From Sorangium aterium (GTDB lineage: Bacteria > Myxococcota_A > Polyangia > Polyangiales > Polyangiaceae), in the NCBI RefSeq assembly GCF_028368935.1, contig NZ_JAQNDK010000003.1:620001-684000 (forward strand): a stretch of 64,000 nucleotides of DNA, read 5' to 3'. A program made the translations under genes and the position numbers. A model generated the notes under the pieces. It was not told the DNA's origin. It saw only the letters and a program-made list of their open reading frames with translations, and made no database searches. Positions 1-10,800 of this stretch are shown here, one piece after another (the first letter of the stretch is position 1; every line of letters starts with the position of its first letter).

Positions 1-1871
1 CGGCGGCGGTCTACGACACGCTGGCGGATCGGGGGGTGGAGTATGCGCTGAACGCGCGGCTCATCGAATCGATCAACCTGTGGGCGGCGGACGAGGCGTG
101 GGTCGAGCTCTCGTCCCTGGCACCCGAGAGCGACCGGCAAGAGCCGGTGAGGCGAGCGTTCTTCGCGGCGCTCCAGGCGGCGGAGTTCTTGATCGCCCGA
201 TCCTCGGAGGCTCCGGCCGTGGTGGAGAGAATCGAATCTATCGCCATCGCGGACGCCACGCGCGAGCCGCGGTTCGCGCGTGTCCGATCGACGGCGAGCG
301 AGCATGGGGCGCCGACCTACGATATTGTCGTTTTCGACGTGAATCGCGAAGTCGTTGTCGTCATCGAGCAGGTGCTCTTTCAGCTGGTGGGCGGGGCGCG
401 CGGCGCCGGGGGCCGACTCGATCAGGTCACGCGCGGTCCGATGCTGGCGCGCCCGCGCCTCGTGGCGTGCCCTCCCGACGTGAGAGCCCCTTCGACCATC
501 GGCGAGAGCGTGTTGATCTTCGACACCGACGATCGCCTCGCTCGACGAGTTCGGGAGAGCGAGCGCGACGCGGGCGTCGCCCTCGTCTTACCCGGAGCGG
601 AGTTCCGCCGGTGTGACGCGCTGACGTACACGATCGACGTCACCCGAGGCGAGCACTACACCGCGCTGCTCGAAGCGCTGCGCGGCGAGAGCTTCGTACC
701 TGGACACATCGTCCATCGTTGGGCCAAAGGTGACTTCGGCTACCGGCCCAATCAGATCGACTCGCAGCTCGACCACGGCGTGCGCTCGCTCTACTGGATG
801 GCCCGTGCTCTCGTCGCCGCGCGGTGGGATCGCCCGTTGCAATTCCTGGTTTGGTACGGCGGGCGTCCGGAGCTCGTGCAGCCCCTCGGCGCGTCGGCGA
901 CCGGCTTGCTGCGAGCGTTCGCCTTGGAGCAAGCACGCACCACCGTGCGCGCGGTGGAAGACGCCTGGTCGGAAGACGATCCGGTCAAAGCCGAGGTCAT
1001 GCTCCGAGCGGAGCTCGCCGTCTGGTCGGGCGACATCGAGGTTCGCTACGATAGCGGCGGACGTTGGGCGAAGACGTGGGAGCTCGTGTCGCCCTTGCCG
1101 GCGCCGGCCCCGCATCCGGTGCGCGCGCACGGTACGTACGTGCTCACGGGCGGCCTCGGTGGCCTCGGGCTGTTGTTCGCGGAGCGCTTCGCGCGGCTCG
1201 CGCCGGTGAACCTCGTGCTCGCTGGACGATCGGCGCCCACGCCGCGGCAGGAAGACGTCATGGCGCGCTGCCGCGCCTTGGGGAGCCGAGTCACGTTCGT
1301 GCGATGCGACGTCACCCGTCAGGATGAGGCGGACGAGCTCGTGGCGCGGGTGCGCGCGGAGTACGGGCCGATCCACGGCGTTGTTCATGCGGCAGGCGTG
1401 CTGCGTGATGGTCTCGTGGCGACCAAAGGGCTCGATGCCCTGAACGAGGTCATCGCTCCGAAGATCGCGGGGACCGTTCACCTCGACATTGCCACGCGTC
1501 GCGAGCCGCTCGACTTCTTCGTGATGTTCTCGTCGCTCGTCGGCGCCGTGGGCAACGTGGGTCAAGCGGACTTCGCGGCGGCCAACGCGTTCCAGCTGGC
1601 GTTCGCCGAGTTGCGAGAGGCGCAGCGGGTGACCTCCGAGCGTGCGGGGGTGACTCGCGCGATCGCTTGGGGCCATTGGCACGAAGGCGGTATGCGAGTG
1701 ACCGATGACGTGGACTCGGCGCTCGCTGCGCGCGGGATGGTTTCACTGTCGAACGAGGTGGGCTTCGCGCTGTTCGACGAGGCGCTCCGCGCGGAGGCTC
1801 CGGCCCTGATCGCCGCGCAGGGTGACTCGTCGAAGCTGCTGTCGCTGCTCACGAAAGCTGGCCGAGGCTGA
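1..1871 (+). CDS. Trans-AT PKS, 3' part (DH-like fragment, KR); 5'-truncated by window edge
   Basis: The frame is open to the left edge (first full codon at nt 3), so this is the C-terminal part of a larger PKS. An in-frame GTG at 36 is internal, because homologous sequence continues upstream of it. Residues 1-130 look like the second half of a dehydratase hot-dog fold, but the usual HPALLDxxxQ stretch reads RRAFFAALQA (around nt 153-182), so the catalytic Asp is missing. A ketoreductase follows, with a structural half and then a Rossmann half (TGGLGGLG near nt 1147). Its active-site Ser is present (FSSL), but the catalytic Tyr position is Phe (codon 1572-1574, GQADFAAANAF). The protein ends without an ACP; the next gene, 3 nt downstream, begins with one, so the module is split between polypeptides. 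By inspection both processing domains look impaired, which suggests the beta-keto group survives this module. Confidence 0.85.
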   Translation, partial: AAVYDTLADRGVEYALNARLIESINLWAADEAWVELSSLAPESDRQEPVRRAFFAALQAAEFLIARSSEAPAVVERIESIAIADATREPRFARVRSTASEHGAPTYDIVVFDVNREVVVVIEQVLFQLVGGARGAGGRLDQVTRGPMLARPRLVACPPDVRAPSTIGESVLIFDTDDRLARRVRESERDAGVALVLPGAEFRRCDALTYTIDVTRGEHYTALLEALRGESFVPGHIVHRWAKGDFGYRPNQIDSQLDHGVRSLYWMARALVAARWDRPLQFLVWYGGRPELVQPLGASATGLLRAFALEQARTTVRAVEDAWSEDDPVKAEVMLRAELAVWSGDIEVRYDSGGRWAKTWELVSPLPAPAPHPVRAHGTYVLTGGLGGLGLLFAERFARLAPVNLVLAGRSAPTPRQEDVMARCRALGSRVTFVRCDVTRQDEADELVARVRAEYGPIHGVVHAAGVLRDGLVATKGLDALNEVIAPKIAGTVHLDIATRREPLDFFVMFSSLVGAVGNVGQADFAAANAFQLAFAELREAQRVTSERAGVTRAIAWGHWHEGGMRVTDDVDSALAARGMVSLSNEVGFALFDEALRAEAPALIAAQGDSSKLLSLLTKAGRG

Positions 1872-1874
1872 CCC

Positions 1875-4800
1875 ATGCAGGAGACGCGAGATCAAACGTT
1901 CGTGCGCGTTCAGGCGGTGCTCTGTCGGATCGCCGATGCGCTCCTCAAGCGGGGGCAGGGCGCCGCTGATCCAGAGCGCACGTTGCCCGAGCACGGCTTC
2001 GACTCGATCATGCTCAAGGCCTACGCGCGCGCGATCAGCGACGAGCTGCAAATCGATCTTGCTCCGAGCACGTTCTTCACGCACGACAGCATCGCGCGCT
2101 TGACCGCGCATATCCTCTCGGAGCACCAGGTCGTGGCGGACGCGCCGGATCGAGCTTCCGGCAAGACGCGCCGATTCGAAGGATTTCGAGGGCGAAGGCT
2201 CGAGCCGCTCGATCTCGTCCGGCAAAGCGCCCCCGACGCGAGCCGCCCGGCTGACGTCGCCGTCGTCGGGATGAGCGGGATGTTTCCCGACGCGCCGGAC
2301 CTCCAGGCCTTCTGGCGGAACCTCGTCGAGGCGAGAGATTCCGTGACCGAAGCGCCGACCGACCGCTTGGACTTCTCCACCTTCGACGCGCAGGACGGAG
2401 ACCTGGCGAAGGCCGTGCCACATTGGGGGGCTTTCGTTCGCGACGTCGATCGCTTCGACGCTGCCTTTTTCGGGATCTCGCGGCGGGAAGCCGAGGTCAT
2501 GGACCCGCAACATCGCCTGTTCCTCGAGAACGCTTGGCACGCCATCGAGGACGGGGGCTATTCGCCGCGCGCGTTCGCGGGGCGCCGGGTCGGCGTCTTC
2601 GCCGGCGCGCAATTCCACGGCTATGAGGATCTCGTCTTCGGTGCGCGGATCTACGACGGGTACACTGGAACGGGTAATTCCCAGTCGATTCTGACGAACC
2701 GCGTCTCGTATCTCCTCGATCTGCGCGGCCCAAGCGAGACCGTCGACACGGCCTGCTCGAGCTCGCTCGTGGCGATCCATCGGGCCGTGCAGGCGATTCA
2801 GAACGGCGAGTGCGAAGCCGCGCTGGCAGGCGGCGTCAGCCTCAACCTCAGCCCCAAGGCGCAGGTCGTGACGGCGCAGCTCGGGGTCCTTTCTACGACG
2901 GGGCGCTGCCGGACATTCGACGCGCGCGCAGACGGTTACGTGAAGGGCGAGGGCGTCGCGGTGTTGCTCCTCAAGCCGCTCGACCGAGCGCTGGCCGACG
3001 GAGATCACGTGTACGGCGTCATCAAGGGGAGCGCCGTCAATCACGGCGGCAAGGTGAGCTCGCTCACCGCCCCGGAAGCGGGGGCGCAGAGCCGGGTCAT
3101 CATCGACGCGCTCGAGCGCGCGCGTATCCGGCCGGAGACGCTGGGCTACATCGAGGCGCACGGTACCGGCACCGAGCTCGGCGACCCCATCGAAATCGAC
3201 GGCATCAAGGGTGTGTTCCGGCACTTCGGGGTCCCCTGGGAGTGCGCGTCGGAGGGCGAGCGCTGCCGCATCGGATCGCTGAAGACGAACATCGGGCACC
3301 TGGAAGCGGCGGCCGGCGTCGCAGGCGTCGTCAAGGTCCTGCTAGCTCTCTGGCGTCGGGAGCTGCCGCCGTTGCTGCATCTCGAGACCGTCAATCCGTA
3401 TCTGAAGCTCAACGGGACTCGGCTCTCGATCGTCACCCGACTCACGCCGTGGGAGCGCAGGGCGAGGGAGAACCGACATCCCATACCTCGGCGCGCCGGG
3501 GTCAGCTCATTCGGGTTCGGCGGGACCAACGCGCACATTGTGCTCGAGGAGGCGCCGGAGCGATCGCCTCGAAAGGTGGAATCCTCTACCGCCGAGGTCA
3601 TCGCGCTCTCCGCGAAGACCGAGCGGGCGCTGTTGGCACGGATACGTGCGCTGCGATCGTGGCTCGACGACGTGGGTGACACCTACGCGCTTGCCGACGT
3701 CGCCTTCACGATCAACATGAGCGGGAGTAATTTCTCCAAGCGCTGCGCGTTTGTCGTCGGGTCGCTCGCGGAGCTGAAGGCGGCGTTGACCGCGGTCGAT
3801 CGCGGCGAACGACCCCAGGGATTTCTCGACGCGGAGCGCGCCGCGGACGCCGTTCACGACGCGGCGGTCGAAGCGGCGGCAAGCCCGACGTCGGATTCGA
3901 GCCGGCTCGGTCGCGCGCTCGAGGGGATCGCGGCGGCGTTCGTCCGTGGCCGCGTAATCGACTGGGCCAGGCTCTTCTTGGGCCAGGAACGCCGCCGGAT
4001 ACCGATGCCGGGCTACCCCTTCGAGGGAGAGCGGTTCTGGATTCCGAAACCCGAGCAGGACATCAGCCTGGGGTTCTTCGGCCCGGCCTTTGTGCACTCC
4101 GAGCTGTCCGTCGATAGCATCCAACCAGCCGGCGCCCTTCTCGTCGTCGGCGGGCAGGAATACGCGCGAGAGCTTCGCGCCCGATGGCCGGGGCTCGACG
4201 TTGCCGTTCTCGCCGGCGATGAGAGCAATTACGCGACCGCGATAGATAGGTTGCGCACGGAGAATCGATTTCCGCAGCGGGTGATCTGGTGTGCCCCGGA
4301 CGTCGACCAGGAATCGGCTGACTGCGCTCGCCACTACCGGATGGCGCTCGGCTCGTTATGGAGGCTCTCGCAGGCCTTGATTCGAGCGGCGCCGCACCGG
4401 ACGATCGATGTGCTCGCCGTTCACGTGGGGCCGTCGTCAGCCCCGCTGGCCGCGGCGGCTGCCGCGTGGGCGAAATCGGCGCTCGCGGAGCATGCCTCGT
4501 TCTATTGCCGCGTCCTAGAGCTTTCTCCTGATCTGGACGCGTCCGCCCGCGCGTCGCTCTTGGCTCGCGAGGTCCTCTCCGGCGACACTGCGTTCGAGGT
4601 TCGCTATGATGCGATGCGGAGGCGCTCGGTCAAGAGCTACATTCCGCTCGAGGCCGCGCCGTCGCCCGTTCCCTTGCGGCGGGGCGGCGTCTACATCGTC
4701 TCCGGCGCCTTCGGCGCGCTCGGCCGCCGATTCGCCGAATGGTTGGCGACCGAGTGGCAAGCGAAGCTCGTGCTTCTCGGTCGTCGGCTGCCGACGAAAG

Positions 4801-7800
4801 CGCCGCCGTCGGGCTCGCGAGAAGGCGACGTTCTGGCGCTCGAATGCGACGTGACGCGCCTCGACCAGGTCGAGGCCGCCGTGCGGCGCGGGGTCGCCGC
4901 GTTCGGGACAGTGCACGGGGTGTTGCACGTCGCCGGCGTGGGCGGCTCGAAGCCGGTGCTCGATCTCGACGCCATCGAGCTCGAGCGATTGCTGGCCGTC
5001 AAGGCGGAGGGAGTCATCCACCTCGATCGCGCGACGAGACATCTTCCGCTCGACCTCTTCGTCGGGTTCTCGTCGTTGGCGGCCGCTGCCGGGACGGCCG
5101 GTTATTCGGCGTACGCGGCGGCGAACGGCTTCCTCGATGGCTTCATGCGGGCGCGCGCATTGGCGCGACGGCCCGGGCTCAGCCTCTCGATCGCCTGGCC
5201 GTTCTGGGCGGACGGAGCGATGGGGCCCGCGGAGGAAGCCAAGAAGGCGTGGATCGCGTGGATGCGAAAGACGCAAGGTTTGGTGCCGCTGTCGGCCGCG
5301 TCCGGCCTGCGCGCCTTCGAGCTCTCCCTGGGGTTGGGCGAGGCTCACATCGTCGTGACGGAAGGGGAGTTGAGCAAGGTAAGGCCCATGTTGGCGGCGG
5401 CGGCGCGGGCCGAGCGACAGGGTGAGCCGGACGAGCCGGCAGCGTCGTTGTCTGTGGACACGCCGGTGCCGTCGGGGCCGACGCAATCGAGGCCGTCAGC
5501 GCAGGGATCCGCATCGATCGAGCGCGCGCTCGTGGAGCTCGCGGCGCGCATTCTCAAGGAACCCGAATCGTCCATCGACCCGCGCGCGCCGCTCACCGAG
5601 TTCGGATTCGACTCGTTGTCGCTCAAGGAGCTCGCGTCGCGCCTCTCGCGAGCCTATTCGCTGCCGATCACGCCCAATCTCTTCTTCCAATATGGAACGT
5701 TGCACGCCCTCGCCGACTACCTGATCACGAAGTGGCCCAATCTTCTGAAACCCGCCGGTGAGCCAGAGAGTTCTCCCGTGGAGAAACTCACGACGGCGAC
5801 GGAACCGGCGATGCAGGGCGCCCGCTCGGGACGAGAAGAAGTGAAACGAACAGAGCCGGGACGAAGCGATCTGGGACGAGAAGAGGGGTGGCAAGAAGGC
5901 TCGCTGCGAGGGGGTGATCCGCCGCTCGGCACCGCGCCGGCGGGCTCGGAGCCGATCGCCGTGATCGGGATGGCCGGCGTATTTCCCCAGTCGAAGGACG
6001 TCGACGAGCTGTGGGCGCACCTCGCGGCGGGGGACGACCTCGTGACGGAGGTGCCGCGGGAGCGCTGGGACTCCCGCGCCTTCTTCGGCGACTCCACGCG
6101 CGACCCACAGAAGACGAACTCGAAATGGGGAGGGTTCGTCGCGGACGTCGACTGCTTCGATGCGGCGTTCTTCCGCATATCGCCGCGCGAGGCGGAGCTC
6201 ATGGATCCGCAGCACCGGCTCTTCCTGCAAGTCGTGTGGAGCGCGATCGAGAACGCCTGCCACGATCCGCTGGCGCTCGCGGGCCGGAGCGTCGGCGTAT
6301 TCGGTGGAACGCAAGTCAGCGAGTACCAGGAGGTGCTGGAGGCGCACCGCGAGCGCGACGCGTTCCGCGTAACGGGGAACATTGACGCGCTCCTGGTGAA
6401 CCGGATCTCGTACTTGCTCGATCTCAGGGGCCCCAGTGAGGTCGTGAGCACGGCCTGCTCGAGCGCGCTCGTCGCCGTGCATCGCGCCCTGTGCGCGCTG
6501 CGCCGGAACGAATGCGAGATGGCGATCGTCGGCGCCGTGAGCCTGATGCTCTCGCCGCTCGGGTTCGTCTACCCCAGTCAGATGCGCATTCTGTCTCCGG
6601 ACGGGCGCTGCAAGACCTTCGACGCGCGAGCCAACGGCTACGTCAAGGGCGAAGGGGCCGGCGCCCTCGTCCTCAAGCCGCTCTCGAAGGCGCTTCGCGA
6701 CGGCGATCCGATCCACGCCGTCCTACGTGGCAGCGCGGTCAACCACGGCGGCAGAGCCACGTCCCTGACCGCGCCGAACTCGGCGTCGCAGCGCGACGTG
6801 ATCCTCCGCGCGCTCGCCGACGCAGGGCTCGGCGCCGGAAGCGTAAGCTACGTCGAGACCCACGGTACGGGGACGGAGCTGGGCGATCCGGTCGAGATCG
6901 ACGGCTTGAAGCAAGCGTTCGCTGAAGGCGGCGCCACCGCGTCGGCGTCGTGCGGGCTCGGGTCCGTGAAGAGCAACATCGGTCATCTCGAGCCCGCAGC
7001 CGGCATCGCCGGGCTCGTAAAGGTCATCTTGGCGCTGCGGCACCAGATGATCCCTCGGACCCTGCACGTCGAGACCGTCAATCCGTACATCAACCTTGAG
7101 GGCTCTCCTTTTTTCATCGCCGATCGCCCGCGGCCGTGGACGAGTGGACTCGACGCTTCAGGCCGACGGGTTCCGCGCTGCGCGGGAGTGAGCTCGTTCG
7201 GATTCGGCGGGGCCAACGCGCACGTCATCGTGGAGGAGGCCCCTCCGCCGGCGCCTTCGGGCCCGCCTCCTGAGAGGCCGTATTCGATGCTCGTGCTCTC
7301 CGCGAAGAGCGAATGGTCGCTCAAAGAGCGGCTGCGCGACCTCCGGCGATGGATCGGACAGCACCGCTCGGAGGTGACGCTTGGAGAGCTGAGCTTCAAC
7401 CTCGCCATGACGCGCAGCCACTTCACGCACACCTGCGCGCTGGTCGTGAAATCTTACGATGAGCTCGACGAGGCGCTCGCGCACCGGCTGGAGGGGCGCC
7501 CGTGCGCCGCTGTCGTGAGCGGGACCGCCGCGAGCGGCAGAGACGGCTCGGAGCCGTTGCTGGACGAGCTCTCGGAGTATCTCGCGACGACGGTGGCGCG
7601 CGGCGATCTGACGCCCGAGCGATATCGCAGCCTGTTGCTCGCCCTCAGCGAGCTCTATTGCCGGGGCAAGCGGGTGGACTTCGGCGCGATCTTCGGGACC
7701 GCGCGAATTCGACATGTGCCGTTGCCTTCCTATCCGTTCGAGAAGCGGCGACACTGGCTCGAGGCGAGCGGCGCGCGGGGCGCGGCGATCGCGTGCGGGA

Positions 7801-10800
7801 CCGACCTCGGCTACTACGAGCCGAGGTTCGTGGACGCTCCTTTGCCCGCGGCCGGCGCGCACGCGCTGCCGCCCGGCGCCGTTCTTCTCTTCGATGTCGA
7901 TGATGCGCTCGCCCCCCGCGTGAGCCGCCACCTCGGCGGTCGCCCCGTCGTTCTCGTCGAGCAGGGGCGGGAATACCGCCGCGTCGATGCGCTGCGGTAC
8001 GAGCTTGATCCGGGTGATCCCGAAGGCTACGAGCGGCTTTTGTCGTCGATCGAGGGAGACCACGGAGGCTGCGCGGCCGTGGCGCACCTGTGGGCGCAAC
8101 ACCGATTCTCGCCGGAAGAGCGAGCAGTCGATGCGCAGCTCGACGAGAGCTTCTATTCAGTGCTCTTCCTCGCTCGCGGCCTCGTAGCGCGAAGGCGTCA
8201 GGTCCGCTTTCTGTTCGGCTATCGGGAGGCCGAGGGACCGCAGCCTGTGTACGCGGCGATGGTCGGGTTCGTCAAGTCGGTCGCGCTCGAGCATCCCGCG
8301 CTCGACATGTGGGTCGTTGCCTTTGGCGGCGCGGCGGCGCCTCCGAACGCGGTGGCCGCAACGTTGGTAAGAGAGCTGGAGAACGGCTCGACCCGCGGCG
8401 TGCGCGTGCGGTACTCGAGTGAGCGCCGCGCGATCGAGCGGTTCGAGCGGGTGAGCGCCGAGCGCACCTCGGCTGGCGTTCGAGAGGGCGGCGTCTATGT
8501 GATCACGGGCGGCTGCGGAGGGCTTGGGCTCATCGTTGCCGAGCACCTCGCGCGGGCGTACCGCGCCAAGCTGGTGCTCGTCGGACGTGCACCGCTGGAC
8601 GGAGGCAAGGAGCGCCACATCGAGCGGCTCGCCGCGCTCGGGGCGGAAGTCGTCTACGTCCCCGCGGACGTCACGATCGCAGAACAGGCGCTCGGCGTCG
8701 TGGAGCTCGCCGAGCGGCGGTTCGGCGCCCTTCACGGCATCGTCCACGCCGCGGGCGTGGGCGCGGCCGCGCCGATCAAACGGAAGGCCGTCGAGGAGGC
8801 GCGCATGGTGCTCGCGCCGAAGGTGCAGGGGACGCTGAACCTGCTGCACGCAGTCGGCTCGCGCCGGATCGATTTTATCGCGCTGTTCTCGTCGATCTCC
8901 TCTGTCATCGGAAATCCGGAGAACGTGGACTACGCATTTGCAAACGCGTTCCTCGACGCATTTGCCGCTGCCCGCGCTGGCGCTCCGGGGCCGCGTATCG
9001 CCGCGATCAGCTGGCCGCTTTGGGAGGATGGGGGCATGAAGCCGGGCCCGGCGCAGATGGCGGCGCTCGCGCGCTGGATGCGCGAGGCGCAGGGGCTCGT
9101 CCCCCTCCCAAGCGCGCGCGGCATCGAGGCGTTCGAGCGCTGCCTTGGTCTCGGCCGGCCCCACCTGATGGTGATCGACGGCGACGGAGCGCTGTTCGAA
9201 CAGACGCTGTCACGCGCGTGCGAACGCGAGCTCGACGCGGGCGCGGCGGCGGACACGACCGTGAAGCAGTCCGCGGTGTCCACCGTCGAGGCCGCGGATG
9301 CGGAGAGTGCCGGGCGCACCCCTGGTCCGTCGGCCGTCGCGATCGAGGAGGAGCTCCGCGCGCTCGTGGGCGCTCAACTGAAGCTCCCGGAGGCGGACAT
9401 CGACTCCGCCGAGACGTTCTCGAATCTGGGGCTTGATTCAATCTCGCTCAAGACGTTCGTCGAGAAGGCGAATTCGCGGCTCGGAGTAAAGCTGATGCCC
9501 AGCGTCGTCTTCTCGTACGAGACGCTCCGGGCGCTGGCGCACCACGTGGAGGCCGCACATTCCCCGACGATCCATTCCTCGTCGGGCGCCCCTCCGACCA
9601 CCCCGGTGCAGGGGACCAACGGCCGCGTCGCCGCCGCCGCGCCCCCGGCTGCAGTCGATCCCGGTCCGCCCTCGGCCACCGGCGCCGCGGGCGCCGGTAC
9701 AGGAGCCATGCCCGCCTCGGCCGCCGCTGCGCCGCCGCCGCGTGGCTCGTTCCGCGGCGCGCCCGCGGCTCAACCCGAAGGAATTGCCATTATCGGAATG
9801 AGCGGCGCGATGCCGCAGTCACGCGATCTCGATGCGTTCTGGCAACACCTCGTGGCGCGGCGCGATCTCGTAACCGAGGTCCCTGCCGCGCGCTGGGACT
9901 GGCGGCAGTACTTCGGCGAGGGCGTCGCGCAGTCGGTCTCGAAATGGGGGGCGTTCCACGGAGATGTCGATAAATTCGACGCGGATTTCTTCGGGATCAA
10001 CCGGCGTGAAGCGGCGTTGATGGATCCGCAGCAACGCGTCTTCCTCGAGGTCGCGTATCACGCGTTCGAAGACGCCGGATACTCGACCAGCTCGCTTGCC
10101 GGGCGATCGGTCGGCGTCTTCGGGGGGATGAACTTCGGCGAGTATCAGAGCCTCCTCGCCGCGCATGGCGAGTCGCACGCGTATATGGCGACCGGCAATT
10201 ACAGCAGCATGCTCGCCAATCGCATCTCATTCCTGCTCGACCTGGTCGGGCCGAGCGAGACGATTGATACGGCGTGTTCATCTGGGCTCGTAGCCTTGCA
10301 TCGAGCCGTGCAGGCGCTCGAGACCGGCGAGTGCGAGATCGCGCTCGCCGGCGCGGCGAGCGTCATCGTCAGTCCGCGGTCGTACGTCGTGTCCAGCCGG
10401 TTGGGGATCCTGTCGCCCACTGGACGTTGCCGGACGTTTGATGCCGCCGCCGACGGTTACGTGAAGGGGGAAGGGTCCGGCGCGGTCGTGCTCAAGCCGC
10501 TCGCTCGAGCGCTGGCCGACGGCGATTCTATCTACGGCGTCATCAAGGGGATCGCCACCAATCACGGCGGTCGCGCCAACTCGATGACCGCGCCCCGCGC
10601 CCCGGCCCAGGCGGCGGTCATCCGGCGCGCGCTCGAAAAGGCGAAGGTTGATCCGCGGACGATCACGTACCTCGAAACGCACGGCACGGGGACGAGCCTC
10701 GGAGATCCGGTCGAGATCGACGCGCTCAAGCTGGTATTCCCGCCGGAGGGCGCGCTCTCCACGAGAGGTTACTGCGCGCTCGGAGCCGTGAAGACGAACG

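Noticed and set aside
4050-4690. Possible DH domain between the first KS and KR of the 3286-aa PKS
   Set aside because: No HxxxGxxxxP or DxxxQ motif; the stretch fits the structural half of the KR.
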